DNA of 64,000 nt from CBDFKV01 sp965249035 (GCA_965249035.1 CBDFKV010000007.1:1550001-1614000); one strand, 5' to 3'; counted from the first letter of the stretch, positions 34,355 to 43,258 are shown. A program made the numbers and translations. Notes: a model not told the origin generated them from the letters alone.

Positions 34355-37300
34355 TTACATATTTCGTCGATACTGACCACCCGCTTCGTATAGCACATTG
34401 GTGATCTGGCCCAGTGTGCAGCTGCGCACAGCGTGCATCAATTCGGCGAAAACATTGTCGCCTCGCATCGCCGCCAACCGAACTCGCTCAAGCGCATCGC
34501 CTGACTCAGCTTCATTGTTAGCTTGAAACTCGCGCAAACGCGTAATTTGAGATTGCTTTTCATCTTCAGTCGAGCGAGCTAATTCAACCGTCATGCTTTG
34601 ATCGTCCGCATCAGGGTTCAAAAAAGTATTCACGCCAATAATTGGTAAGCTGCCATCGTGCTTGCGCTTTTCATATTCCATCGACTCGTCTTGAATCTTG
34701 CCACGCTGATAGCCGGTTTCCATCGCGCCCAGCACACCACCGCGTTCGGCCATACGCTCAAACTCACTCAGCACCGCTTCTTCGACCAGCTCGGTTAGCT
34801 CATTAATAATAAAGCTACCTTGATTGGGGTTTTCATTCATCGCAACACCCCACTCGGTATTGATAATCAGCTGGATCGCCAAAGCCCGGCGAACCGACTC
34901 TTCCGTCGGCGTAGTAATCGCCTCATCATAGGCATTGGTATGCAGGCTGTTGCAATTGTCGTAGATGGCGATCAGCGCCTGCAGCGTGGTACGAATATCA
35001 TTAAAATCCAGCTCTTGCGCGTGCAGCGAACGACCTGACGTCTGGATGTGGTATTTCAGTTTCTGTGCACGCTCGTTGGCACCGTATTTATCGCGCATCG
35101 ATACCGCCCAAATCCGCCGTGCAACCCGACCCAAAACTGAATACTCCGGGCACATGCCATTGCTGAAGAAAAACGATAAATTCGGCGCAAAATCGTCGAT
35201 TTTCATACCGCGCGCAAGATAGGTTTCAACGTAGGTAAAACCATTCGCCATCGTAAAGGCCAGTTGCGAGATCGGATTCGCGCCTGCTTCAGCGATGTGA
35301 TAACCAGAAATCGACACCGAGTAGAAATTACGCACCTGATGCGCTACAAAATACTCTTGGATATCAGCCATCATTTTGAGCGCGAACTCGGTAGAGAAGA
35401 TGCAGGTGTTTTGACCTTGATCTTCTTTCAAAATATCTGCTTGCACCGTGCCACGCACATTAGCGAGCGTCCAAGCACGCAATTCCGTCAGCGTCTGACC
35501 GCTGGGCTGTTTGCCCTCGGCTTTGGTGTATTTCTCAATCTGCTGGTCAATCGCAGCATTCAGAAACATCGCCAAAATCATCGGGGCTGGACCGTTGATC
35601 GTCATCGATACCGAGGTCATCGGGTCACACAGGTCAAAGCCGCCGTACAGCACTTTTAGATCATCCAACGTAGCAATCGACACACCGGAGTTGCCGACCT
35701 TACCGTAAATATCGGGGCGCTCATCTGGGTCACAGCCATACAACGTGACCGAGTCAAATGCAGTTGACAGCCGCTTAGCGGTTGAATGCTCAGACAGCGC
35801 TTTGAAACGCCGGTTGGTACGAAATGCATCACCTTCGCCAGCAAACATTCGGGTCGGCATTTCGTCGACGCGCTTAAATGGAAAAACGCCCGCAACGAAT
35901 GGGAAATGGCCCGGCAAATTTTCCAGCATCATCCACTTCAAGCGCTCTCCCTCATCTTCATAGTCAGGCAGGGCCACTTTTGGGATTGGATTGCCAGAAA
36001 GGCTGGTACGATTGAGTGTTACCGGGATTTCTTTATCACGCACCTTCATGACATAAGTGTCGCCCGAATAGTCGTCAATCAACTGCGGCCAGGCATCCAA
36101 TAATTGACGGGATCCGGGGGCCAGTTTGCTTGCCACTTGTTCCTTCAATGACTCAATGTCCGCTACCGAATCTAAACCGCTATCCTCTAGCATCGCCTGA
36201 GTAGCTGCCAGTTGCTGGTGCTGACGGGCTAGCCGCGATTGGCTGTGCGCGCGTGCCTTATAATCTCGCACCGTTGATGCTATTTCAGCCAAATAGCGCA
36301 CCCGTTGCGCTGGAATTAACTCAGCTTGATCGGTTGAAAAACGGCTGCTTACTTCAGCCAATTGGCTATCGATGGGCTGTAGGCCATAGGTGCTGAGCTG
36401 CGCGATTAATTCTTGATACAAAGCGGTGACACCGTCGTCGTTAAACCGCGATGCAATGGTGCCAAAAACGGGCATCGATTCCGGCTGCTGATCAAATACT
36501 TCGCGATTGCGCTGCACTTGTTTACAGACGTCACGATAAGCGTCAGGTGCACCACGGCGGTCAAATTTATTGATCGCAATCACATCGGCAAAATCCAACA
36601 TGTCAATTTTTTCGAGCTGGCTTTGCGCACCAAATTCTGGCGTCATCACGTACAAAGATGTGTCCACGAGTTGGGTAATTCCCGCATCGCCCTGGCCTAT
36701 CCCGGGCGTTTCCACCACTACCAAATCAAAGCCTGATACCTTACAGGCATTGACCATATCAGCGATGTAATCAGGGATTTCACTGACTGCATCACGGGTC
36801 GCCACCGAACGCATAAAAATATTCGGGTGATTGATCGCGTTCATGCGAATCCGGTCGCCCAACAAGGCTCCGCCGGTTTTACGCCGGGTTGGGTCAACCG
36901 CGATTAGCGCAATTTTTAGCTGATCGGCTTGACCACCACGAAATCGCAAAATAATCTCATCCGTCAACGACGATTTCCCAGCGCCTCCGGTACCCGTAAT
37001 CCCTAAGACCGGGATGGGGTTTGACAAGCCGCTAACCGCCTCATCGATACCAGCTAACAAACCCTCTCCGGCACTGCCATTTTCTATCGCTGATAGTGCG
37101 TGGGATAGTTGCCGCCAATCGCCTTGTAACAGTGGCTCTACGCTCGTGGGCGCATCTTCAGCCGGATCAAATCGACTGTTCTCCAGCATGTCATCAATCA
37201 TGCCTTGCAGGCCGATTTCCTGCCCATCACCCGGCGTATAAATTCGGGTAACGCCATAGTCGTGCAACTCCTGCGCTTCGTCCGGCACGATCACCCCACC

Positions 37301-37585
37301 ACCACCCGCAAATACACGGATTTTATCGCCGCCCTTGTCGCGCAAGGTATCGACCATAAACTTTAAAAACTCCACGTGGCCGCCTTGATAAGAGCTCAGC
37401 GCAATCGCGTTGGCATCTTCTTGTAAAGCAGCATCGACAATTTCTGCCACCGAACGATTATGGCCGAGGTGAATGACTTCCGCACCCGAGGCTTGCAATA
37501 TCCGGCGCATAATGTTGATAGAGGCATCGTGACCGTCAAATAGGCTAGCAGCGGTAACAAAACGTAGCGTTGGGGTTTTTGGCAT
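34355..37585 (-). CDS. icmF: Fused isobutyryl-CoA mutase IcmF
   Basis: A 1076-residue fusion read from the ATG at 37585. Order: B12-binding domain (F-V-T-A-A-S-L-F-D-G-H-D-A-S-I-N-I-M-R-R at the N-terminus), MeaI-type G-protein chaperone with Walker A G-T-G-G-A-G-K-S-S and N-K-F-D-R-R-G-A, linker, and the substrate-binding mutase barrel (S-V-S-I-S-G-Y-H-I-A-E-A-G-A). The fusion is diagnostic of IcmF, which interconverts isobutyryl- and n-butyryl-CoA with adenosylcobalamin; close relatives act on pivalyl/isovaleryl-CoA. An upstream TTG would add 17 residues without homology. It is divergent from liuR, sharing a LiuR operator. Confidence 0.95.
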   Translation of the reverse strand: MPKTPTLRFVTAASLFDGHDASINIMRRILQASGAEVIHLGHNRSVAEIVDAALQEDANAIALSSYQGGHVEFLKFMVDTLRDKGGDKIRVFAGGGGVIVPDEAQELHDYGVTRIYTPGDGQEIGLQGMIDDMLENSRFDPAEDAPTSVEPLLQGDWRQLSHALSAIENGSAGEGLLAGIDEAVSGLSNPIPVLGITGTGGAGKSSLTDEIILRFRGGQADQLKIALIAVDPTRRKTGGALLGDRIRMNAINHPNIFMRSVATRDAVSEIPDYIADMVNACKVSGFDLVVVETPGIGQGDAGITQLVDTSLYVMTPEFGAQSQLEKIDMLDFADVIAINKFDRRGAPDAYRDVCKQVQRNREVFDQQPESMPVFGTIASRFNDDGVTALYQELIAQLSTYGLQPIDSQLAEVSSRFSTDQAELIPAQRVRYLAEIASTVRDYKARAHSQSRLARQHQQLAATQAMLEDSGLDSVADIESLKEQVASKLAPGSRQLLDAWPQLIDDYSGDTYVMKVRDKEIPVTLNRTSLSGNPIPKVALPDYEDEGERLKWMMLENLPGHFPFVAGVFPFKRVDEMPTRMFAGEGDAFRTNRRFKALSEHSTAKRLSTAFDSVTLYGCDPDERPDIYGKVGNSGVSIATLDDLKVLYGGFDLCDPMTSVSMTINGPAPMILAMFLNAAIDQQIEKYTKAEGKQPSGQTLTELRAWTLANVRGTVQADILKEDQGQNTCIFSTEFALKMMADIQEYFVAHQVRNFYSVSISGYHIAEAGANPISQLAFTMANGFTYVETYLARGMKIDDFAPNLSFFFSNGMCPEYSVLGRVARRIWAVSMRDKYGANERAQKLKYHIQTSGRSLHAQELDFNDIRTTLQALIAIYDNCNSLHTNAYDEAITTPTEESVRRALAIQLIINTEWGVAMNENPNQGSFIINELTELVEEAVLSEFERMAERGGVLGAMETGYQRGKIQDESMEYEKRKHDGSLPIIGVNTFLNPDADDQSMTVELARSTEDEKQSQITRLREFQANNEAESGDALERVRLAAMRGDNVFAELMHAVRSCTLGQITNVLYEAGGQYRRNM

Positions 37586-37654
37586 AGTGATTGAGTGGTG
37601 ACCAGCTCGGATCAGAACCGACTCGAACTTAGACAATAATTCTGGTAAGGTGTG

Positions 37655-37690
37655 AACTTACCTGACGTTTACGTAAACGTCAATTGATAA
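37655..37690. promoter_or_regulatory. Divergent icmF/liuR promoters with shared LiuR operator
   Basis: The perfect palindrome TGACGTTTACGTAAACGTCA lies at 37663-37682. On the minus strand TTGACG with a 17-bp spacer leads to TAAGTT (37655-37660), giving an icmF transcript with about a 60-nt leader. On the plus strand CTGACG and TGATAA (37685-37690) form a promoter whose transcript would begin about 14 nt before the liuR ATG. One operator can thus control both genes, including liuR itself. Promoter boxes are inferred from spacing. Confidence 0.8.
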
Positions 37691-37710
37691 GCCCATACAG
37701 CACACCAATA

Positions 37711-38106
37711 ATGACGCCAAAGACTTACACCATTTCAGAGCTCGCGAAGCATTTTGACGTCACGCCACGCACCATCCGGTTTTACGAAGACCAAGGTTTA
37801 TTAAGCCCTGAACGCGTCAACTCAAAACGCATATACCATGAACGTGATTTCGTGCGCTTAAAGCTGATTATGCGGGGCAAACGTATCGGCTTTTCACTGG
37901 CAGAGCTAAAAGAAACCATGCAGCTGTATGATACCCAGCCAAATAAGGTAACCCAGCTTAAGTATGTGCTGACCACCATCGACCAGCACCGATTTGAGTT
38001 AGAGCAACGAAAACAAGACATAGAAGCGGTTATGGTCGATATTGATGGGGTTAAAAGTCGAATCCAAAGTCAATTGGATAGGCTTACTCTAGATCACCAA
38101 AAATAA
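37711..38106 (+). CDS. liuR: MerR-family regulator LiuR
   Basis: A 131-residue MerR-type regulator. The N-terminal winged helix reads Y-T-I-S-E-L-A-K-H-F-D-V-T-P-R-T-I-R-F-Y-E-D-Q-G-L-L-S-P, followed by a long coiled-coil helix (about 80-125). No C-terminal effector domain beyond that, as in LiuR. ATG at 37711 fits the inferred transcript start; an upstream TTG would fall inside the promoter. LiuR regulates leucine/isovalerate genes, and its operator type is found at this gene and at the liu and FadE-like promoters. Repression relieved by a pathway acyl-CoA is the likely mode but is inferred from relatives. Confidence 0.92.
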   Translation: MTPKTYTISELAKHFDVTPRTIRFYEDQGLLSPERVNSKRIYHERDFVRLKLIMRGKRIGFSLAELKETMQLYDTQPNKVTQLKYVLTTIDQHRFELEQRKQDIEAVMVDIDGVKSRIQSQLDRLTLDHQK

Positions 38107-38194
38107 TTTTGTCTTTGGATTCGTTTTGCTATCGCCTACTTCACTACGCACCCTTTACTCAAATCGTTAAACAATCAAAATAGTCTTAGGAACG

Positions 38195-38695
38195 ATGGAT
38201 CTACATGAAAATTGGCACGAAGTGAAAGTCCTTTTCCGTGAATCATTCAAGACATCTTTTCATTACGCTATAGCTACCGTCAGTAAGAATGGCGAGCCGC
38301 ACGTAACGCCGATTGGCTCGCTGATCTTAGGTCGACCTGGGTTCGGCTTCTATTTCGAAAAATTCCCCCAGCATCTCCCCCACAACCTCAGCAATAATAG
38401 CCACATTTGCGTTTTGGCGGTTAACAGTGCACGGTGGTTTTGGCTGAAATCGTTAGTTGGGGGAAGATTTTCTAGTCCGCCGGCAGTCAGGCTTCATGGA
38501 GTAGCTGGTGAGCTACGCGAAGCTACGGAGCGCGAAATTATGCTTTGGCAAAAAAGAGTAAAGCCTATGAGTTTCAGCAAAGGACACGCATTAATGTGGC
38601 GAGATATGAGTATGGTGAGAGAAGTTCAGTTTACTAGGGTAGAGCCCGTTCACCTCGGTGAAATGACGCAAGATCTTTGGCAAGGGCATACCTAG
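38195..38695 (+). CDS. Pyridoxamine-5'-phosphate-oxidase-fold flavoprotein
   Basis: A 166-residue split-barrel protein. The N-terminal region F-H-Y-A-I-A-T-V-S-K-N-G-E-P-H-V-T-P-I-G-S matches the FMN-binding strand pair of the PPOX-like family, and F-Y-F-E-K-F-P-Q-H-L continues the barrel. Members bind FMN, F420 or haem and reduce diverse substrates; none can be assigned here. It stands alone, 88 bp after liuR on the same strand, without an obvious LiuR operator of its own. Confidence 0.75.
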   Translation: MDLHENWHEVKVLFRESFKTSFHYAIATVSKNGEPHVTPIGSLILGRPGFGFYFEKFPQHLPHNLSNNSHICVLAVNSARWFWLKSLVGGRFSSPPAVRLHGVAGELREATEREIMLWQKRVKPMSFSKGHALMWRDMSMVREVQFTRVEPVHLGEMTQDLWQGHT

Positions 38696-38827
38696 GCCGT
38701 TGTTGCACAAACGGTACTTCATACTGACCACCGCTTAACTCAAAACTTCCAGATCAATAGAATTCTGACATATGAGCCAATTTGATAAGGAACAGCAGTC
38801 TATTATCAAGATGGAAACAATACCCGA

Positions 38828-39544
38828 ATGAGCGACTACCTCATCAATGCCTGCGGTTTGCAGGTCTATTACGGAGATAGCCACGTCTTGCACGGCGTTG
38901 ATTTCAAAGTCAGTCGCGGCGAAACGGTGAGCTTGCTGGGCCGTAACGGCATGGGTAAGACAACCACCCTGCGCAGCATTCTTGGTTTTGTCAAACCCCG
39001 GACAGGGAGCGTCCACATTCAGGGGCAAGATATGACCGGCGCGCGACCACACAGCATCATTCAGCAACACTTGGCCTACGTTCCTGAAGGGCGCGGTATT
39101 TTCCCCACCCTAAGCGTGCGCGAACATCTGCTGATGCCCGCCCGGACAGGCCGCGATGGCCGCATCGACTGGACTTATCAGCGGGTGCTGGACACGTTTC
39201 CACGCTTGGTTGAGCGTTTGCAACATAAAGGCGCACAGCTTTCGGGTGGCGAGCAACAAATGCTAGCGATAGGCCGCGCACTGATGACCAATCCAGAGTT
39301 GCTAATTCTGGACGAAGCCACCGAAGGTTTAGCACCGCTCATTCGCAGCGACATCTGGCGCATTCTTGCGATGATCAAAAAAGAGGGTATCGCCACCGTC
39401 CTTGTCGACAAAAATATCCACGACCTGCTGGAAGTAGCCGATCGCAACGTGATCTTGGTTAAGGGTGAAGTCGTGTTTGAAGGTAGTAGCGATAGCTTGC
39501 GTGATAAGCCAGAACTCTTGCAGCAGCACCTTGGAGTTGCTTGA
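38828..39544 (+). CDS. livF: LivF-type ABC transporter ATPase (orphan)
   Basis: A 238-residue ATP-binding subunit of the LivF subgroup. Walker A is G-R-N-G-M-G-K-T-T, ABC signature L-S-G-G-E-Q-Q-M, Walker B L-L-I-L-D-E-A-T-E-G, followed by L-A-P. V-Y-Y-G-D-S-H-V-L-H-G-V near the start is typical of branched-chain amino-acid LivF. LivF works with LivG, two permeases and a binding protein; none is nearby, which is unusual. It may share subunits encoded elsewhere or serve another transporter. Proximity to liuR and icmF suggests branched-chain amino-acid uptake but is only positional. Confidence 0.88.
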   Translation: MSDYLINACGLQVYYGDSHVLHGVDFKVSRGETVSLLGRNGMGKTTTLRSILGFVKPRTGSVHIQGQDMTGARPHSIIQQHLAYVPEGRGIFPTLSVREHLLMPARTGRDGRIDWTYQRVLDTFPRLVERLQHKGAQLSGGEQQMLAIGRALMTNPELLILDEATEGLAPLIRSDIWRILAMIKKEGIATVLVDKNIHDLLEVADRNVILVKGEVVFEGSSDSLRDKPELLQQHLGVA

Positions 39545-39648
39545 TTGATCAAGGTGTTCGTATTCGGTTTGTTAGATATTGATGCTATTAATTGGTAGGC
39601 TACCCAGCGAAATTAGAGAACCGACCCAAGTTACTGTAACCCTCACGG

Positions 39649-39735
39649 GTCATTGCGAGCGCAGCGTGGCAATCTACATCTTGTGACTGGATTCTTGAGA
39701 TTGCCGCGTCGCCGGTGGCTCCTCGCAAGGACAGA
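39649..39735. repeat. TCATTGCGAG palindromic repeat
   Basis: The left arm GTCATTGCGAGCGCAGCGTG-GCAATCT (39649-39675) is nearly complementary to the right arm AGATTGCC...GCTCCTCGCAAGGAC (39698-39732). This is the familiar dispersed TCATTGCGAG/AGATTGC type of intergenic repeat of many bacteria. It fills much of the 312-bp gap between livF and the DMT permease, in which I see no gene. The MITE-like copies at 10478 and 43347 have a related core. Confidence 0.65.
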
Positions 39736-39856
39736 ATAGCCGCTCTGTATTGTCTGCTCTGAATCTCAATATCTGTGCGGTTTGTCACAGCTAGGTTAGT
39801 AACTATTCGCCTACATTAGGGGGCATGCGTTACTCCCGATTGACAATCCCAAAGCC

Positions 39857-40795
39857 ATGCTAGAAGCTCTACTTCAGCCTTTTGGCAATTGGATAGCGAT
39901 GGCGCTGATCGCTCCAGCCCTGTGGGCTGGGATTTGCCTAATCGACGTTTGTTTTGTTGCCGGTGATGTTTATAAAACCCACACGGATGGTGCCGTCATC
40001 ACTGGGCTATTTTGCCTGCTGCCTTGCTTGATGATATTTGCGGGCGTCGGTGATTGGGAGCAAATTACCTTATTTGGCAGCCTCATCGCGATTGGCGCCG
40101 GTGTGTTTTACTACTTGCACATCCACTATTATTTCCGGGCGCTGTTTTCGATGAACGATGCTTGTCATATCGAGATTTTCGGCACCCTGAGCGTATTATT
40201 AGTGCCGATAATGGCGTTCCTGTTCATCGGTGAACAGCTCTCAGCAAAGTATTATTTTGTCATTGCTCTGGCCTTAGTCGGGGTTGTGATTTTGATCCGC
40301 TTTAACTTTTCTGGTGTTAACTATGCCGTACTCAGTCACCTAACGCTGTCGGTCGCGTTTATCTCAGCGGTGATGGTGATGCAATCCTGGGTTTTTGAAG
40401 AAATGGGGTACTGGAACGGCACCCTATTGTTCTCAGCATCCAGTTTTATCACCGCCCTGCTGGTGTTAAGCAGCAGTCGCACTCAACGACAGCGCACGTT
40501 CAGCCTATGCAAACGGTTCTGGCCCATTTTTCTCGGCGCGGAAGCCTTGGAACGCCTGCCCATCATGGCGTCACAACGGGCAATTGATCTCGGCCCCTCG
40601 GTTTCTCTGGTCGCTGTAATTGAAAGCAGCTTACCTATTTTTATCATCGCCTACAGCTATCTGTTGCTGCATTTTTCTAGAAAGTGGACGGTCGTATCCC
40701 AAGAAATCCGGCATTCAATCGACATTCAAACCCATGCACTGCCCGTGAAATTGGTTTCACTTTTTCTGATTACGAGCGCTATTGCGCTTTTATAA
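39857..40795 (+). CDS. EamA/DMT-family membrane transporter
   Basis: A 312-residue integral inner-membrane protein with about nine or ten hydrophobic helices in two similar halves, the EamA/drug-metabolite-transporter plan. Segment I-G-E-Q-L-S-A-K-Y-Y-F-V-I-A-L-A-L-V-G-V-V-I at the end of half one is typical. No specific substrate can be inferred. The ATG lies 3-4 bp after CAAAGCC, without a strong ribosome-binding site. It converges with cbpA, with stops only 3 bp apart. Confidence 0.72.
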   Translation: MLEALLQPFGNWIAMALIAPALWAGICLIDVCFVAGDVYKTHTDGAVITGLFCLLPCLMIFAGVGDWEQITLFGSLIAIGAGVFYYLHIHYYFRALFSMNDACHIEIFGTLSVLLVPIMAFLFIGEQLSAKYYFVIALALVGVVILIRFNFSGVNYAVLSHLTLSVAFISAVMVMQSWVFEEMGYWNGTLLFSASSFITALLVLSSSRTQRQRTFSLCKRFWPIFLGAEALERLPIMASQRAIDLGPSVSLVAVIESSLPIFIIAYSYLLLHFSRKWTVVSQEIRHSIDIQTHALPVKLVSLFLITSAIALL

Positions 40796-40798
40796 GCG

Positions 40799-41776
40799 TT
40801 AGACCAAGCCTTCACGCGGGTCAAAATCCGTCGCTTGTTTGAGCGCTTCATAAGCTTTCTTGGCTGCCTCAGTTTTTGCCTCAGGCGCGACCACTTTCAA
40901 CACGATTACTAAATTTCCAGGTTCTTTGGCTGGAATACCCTTACCCTTTAAACGCAAATGTTTGCCACTGTTAGAGCCAGCGGGCAGGGTCAAGCTAATA
41001 CTTTTACCATCCGGCAGCGGCACGGCGATTTTTCCACCCAACGCCGCTTCCCACGGTGCAACTGGCAACTCCAGCGTGATATTTTTGCCGTCGACTTGAT
41101 ACACTGAGTGCGGTGCAAACCGGATTTCCAGAAACAAGTCTCCCCGCGCACCTCCGCCACGACCCAATGCACCTTGACCTTTAAGACGCATAGTTTGTCC
41201 GGCGGTAATCCCTTTGGGGATTTTGACTTTGATCGAGCGTTGTTTATTGGTCTGCTGGCCATCTGCTGTGACTACCGGCTCACTCAGCGATAGCTGCCGG
41301 GTCGTGCCTTGGTAAGCATCAGCTAAATCAATTTGGACGCTGGCGCGCTGATCCGGCACCGGTGCCGATCGAGCTTGCCCGCCCCTACCGCCACCTTGAA
41401 ACATGCCCTCGTCAAACCCGCGACTACGACCAAATAGCGAATCAAAGAAATCACCAAAATCTGCACCGCCTCCGGTCGAATACTGCTGACGATTGCCACC
41501 GCCTGAGCCAGCATAAGTGTGCTCCCAACCCGGTGGTGCCTGAAAGTCCTGGCCCGCTTTCCAGTCGGCGCCGAGCTGATCATAGGCAGCGCGTTTTTCT
41601 TTATCTTTGAGAACGTTATACGCCTCCGATACATCCTTGAATTTGGCTTCTGCGCTTGCCTCTTTACTAACATCGGGGTGATACTTGCGTGCTAGCTTAC
41701 GGTAAGATTTTTTGATGGTCGCCGTCTCTGCACCCCGATCCACCCCTAATGTCTCGTAGTAGTCTTTGTATTCCAT
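40799..41776 (-). CDS. cbpA: CbpA-type DnaJ co-chaperone
   Basis: A 325-residue DnaJ-family protein. J domain at residues 5-70 with the essential H33-P34-D35. A Gly/Phe/Arg-rich linker follows, then two beta-sandwich substrate-binding domains. No CXXCXGXG zinc modules exist, so it is CbpA, not DnaJ. It stimulates DnaK and in relatives binds curved DNA. No cbpM modulator gene is adjacent. The only same-strand neighbour downstream is none, since the next gene converges. Confidence 0.93.
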   Translation of the reverse strand: MEYKDYYETLGVDRGAETATIKKSYRKLARKYHPDVSKEASAEAKFKDVSEAYNVLKDKEKRAAYDQLGADWKAGQDFQAPPGWEHTYAGSGGGNRQQYSTGGGADFGDFFDSLFGRSRGFDEGMFQGGGRGGQARSAPVPDQRASVQIDLADAYQGTTRQLSLSEPVVTADGQQTNKQRSIKVKIPKGITAGQTMRLKGQGALGRGGGARGDLFLEIRFAPHSVYQVDGKNITLELPVAPWEAALGGKIAVPLPDGKSISLTLPAGSNSGKHLRLKGKGIPAKEPGNLVIVLKVVAPEAKTEAAKKAYEALKQATDFDPREGLV

Positions 41777-41879
41777 GGCTCGACCTCTAATAATTTTCTC
41801 TGACCTTAATGTGCCCCCAAATAGCTACGAATCAAGCGCTTATCCGTGATCTACTCAAACAGATTGCCTCAATATATAT

Positions 41880-42356
41880 CTATAGGGTGACACCCTTGCG
41901 AACTAGCTCAGCCCTTAATTGCTCAACACGCATCTTGTTGGCATCAAAATCTTTGCGCCCCACCCGTGACGCCGACCTCACATGGACGATGTTGCTCTGG
42001 TTGTCCCTTCGTAGCTCCAAGTCATCGACAAAACCAAACCAACGCGACCGGTACTGCGCCGCCAAATAGTCATCAGTCTGTTCCATGATATTGCCGCCAC
42101 CGGCTTTAACCGCCTCAGTTAACGCAGCCCATAAGGCATCGATATCGCCATTCGTGGCAGAAAATGGCTGAATCTGATGATCATTTGATTCAGTAGTTTC
42201 TGAATTCACGCAGTTCGGCTTATTGGGACAGGGCTGTAGTTTGCCCTCGGCCAACCCTAAAGCCTGGCCGGATCGTGAATACACCCCCAAGGCAAATAAG
42301 GCTAGTAGTGCCAAAACTAGCAATCCCGCCAACACCATCAACAGTATTTTCATCAT
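41880..42356 (-). CDS. DUF1499 membrane-anchored protein
   Basis: A 158-residue DUF1499 protein. Residues 4-28 form an N-terminal hydrophobic anchor (I-L-L-M-V-L-A-G-L-L-V-L-A-L-L-A-L-F-A). The family signature follows: L-Q-P-C-P-N-K-P-N-C-V-N-S-E, then F-V-D-D-L-E-L-R and V-R-S-A-S-R-V-G-R-K-D-F-D-A-N. The two cysteines are invariant in the family and may be linked. Function unknown; relatives occur in bacterial envelopes and chloroplast-targeted plant proteins. Two adjacent ATG codons are possible starts. Confidence 0.85.
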   Translation of the reverse strand: MMKILLMVLAGLLVLALLALFALGVYSRSGQALGLAEGKLQPCPNKPNCVNSETTESNDHQIQPFSATNGDIDALWAALTEAVKAGGGNIMEQTDDYLAAQYRSRWFGFVDDLELRRDNQSNIVHVRSASRVGRKDFDANKMRVEQLRAELVRKGVTL

Positions 42357-42391
42357 TTAGTACTCATTCAGTTCGTTACTTTCACGTCGTG

Positions 42392-42808
42392 CTACAGCGC
42401 CCGTGCTTGAATAATAAAGTCTTCAATTTGAGTGTCACTATACTGCAAACTCGTGTGTGCATCCCATATCCAATCGACTAACCGAGCACCGTTATAAGGC
42501 GCGGGCTCACCTTGCGCTGTCGCAAATGCCTTGCCGATGGCTGCCGTTCGTGGGAATACGTGGAAATGCACGGTTTGATTCACTTCTGCAAATTTCATCA
42601 CATAGATGCGCTCGGGTTGAATCAGCTTTTGCACCAGCGCTTCTGCGCGTGCAATGCATTGCATTAATTCCGCTTGTTCTGCTGCGCTGAAATCGGCCAG
42701 CGCAGTACGCGCGGATTTACTCATAATGATCACATAGCCAGGGATACGATAGCCGTCCGCCTGACGCGCGACAAAATGTTCGGTTTCAAATAATTGATAG
42801 TTTTCCAT
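42392..42808 (-). CDS. HIT-like protein with incomplete histidine triad
   Basis: A 138-residue protein from the ATG at 42808. It has the HIT layout: F-E-T-E-H-F-V-A-R-Q, G-Y-V-I-I-M-S-K near the middle, then T-V-H-F-H-V-F-P-R-T. Aligned to H-x-H-x-H-x-x-P-R, the first histidine is T, whereas the second (catalytic in Fhit/Hint) and third are kept. It may hydrolyse nucleotidyl compounds or have lost activity. It lies 27 bp after the truncated-haemoglobin gene on the same strand and 35 bp before DUF1499, so a small operon is likely. Confidence 0.75.
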   Translation of the reverse strand: MENYQLFETEHFVARQADGYRIPGYVIIMSKSARTALADFSAAEQAELMQCIARAEALVQKLIQPERIYVMKFAEVNQTVHFHVFPRTAAIGKAFATAQGEPAPYNGARLVDWIWDAHTSLQYSDTQIEDFIIQARAL

Positions 42809-42835
42809 CGTTACCCTCAACTGCCCTATCGGGCA

Positions 42836-43258
42836 TTATGCCTCTTGCTGATTGCGCATGTGGTCTGCTGTGCGCCAGAACGACGCTTGTAATTGCTCAC
42901 GCAGCGCGGTATCCATTTCCTGCTCAGCCAACGCTTTGATCATGCAGTGCATCCATTGATCACGCGCCTGCTCATCGATCGCGAAGGGTAAATGACGCTG
43001 CCGTAAACGAGGATGACCGTATTTCTGCACGTATAAATCCGGCCCACCGAGCCAACCGGATAAAAATAAAGTCAGCTTCTCACGAGAGACCCGCAAACTT
43101 TTGGCGTGCATCTGCCTCACAGCGTTAACACTTAGCTCGCTGTCCATCACATCATAGAAGCGCCCTACCAATTGACGCACCGCAGCGGCACCACCGATTA
43201 ACTCATAGGGTGATTTGACTTCGGGCAATTCTGCTTTGGAACTGTCTGAATCGGGCAT
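42836..43258 (-). CDS. Group II truncated haemoglobin
   Basis: A 140-residue 2-on-2 globin. The start S-P-Y-E-L-I-G-G-A-A-A-V-R-Q-L-V is typical, as are Y-V-Q-K-Y-G-H-P-R-L-R-Q-R-H-L-P-F-A-I (proximal haem-ligand histidine in R-Q-R-H-L) and R-D-Q-W-M-H-C-M with the group II tryptophan of helix G. Such proteins bind oxygen or detoxify nitric oxide and peroxide. The first 15 residues are a polar extension. Its proximity to the peroxide-defence genes at 43.9 kb suggests a stress role, though it is on the opposite strand. Confidence 0.9.
   Translation of the reverse strand: MPDSDSSKAELPEVKSPYELIGGAAAVRQLVGRFYDVMDSELSVNAVRQMHAKSLRVSREKLTLFLSGWLGGPDLYVQKYGHPRLRQRHLPFAIDEQARDQWMHCMIKALAEQEMDTALREQLQASFWRTADHMRNQQEA

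Noticed and set aside
37586..37636. TTG start of icmF adding 17 residues
   Set aside because: The conserved B12 domain begins right after the ATG at 37585, and the extra residues lack homology or a ribosome-binding site.
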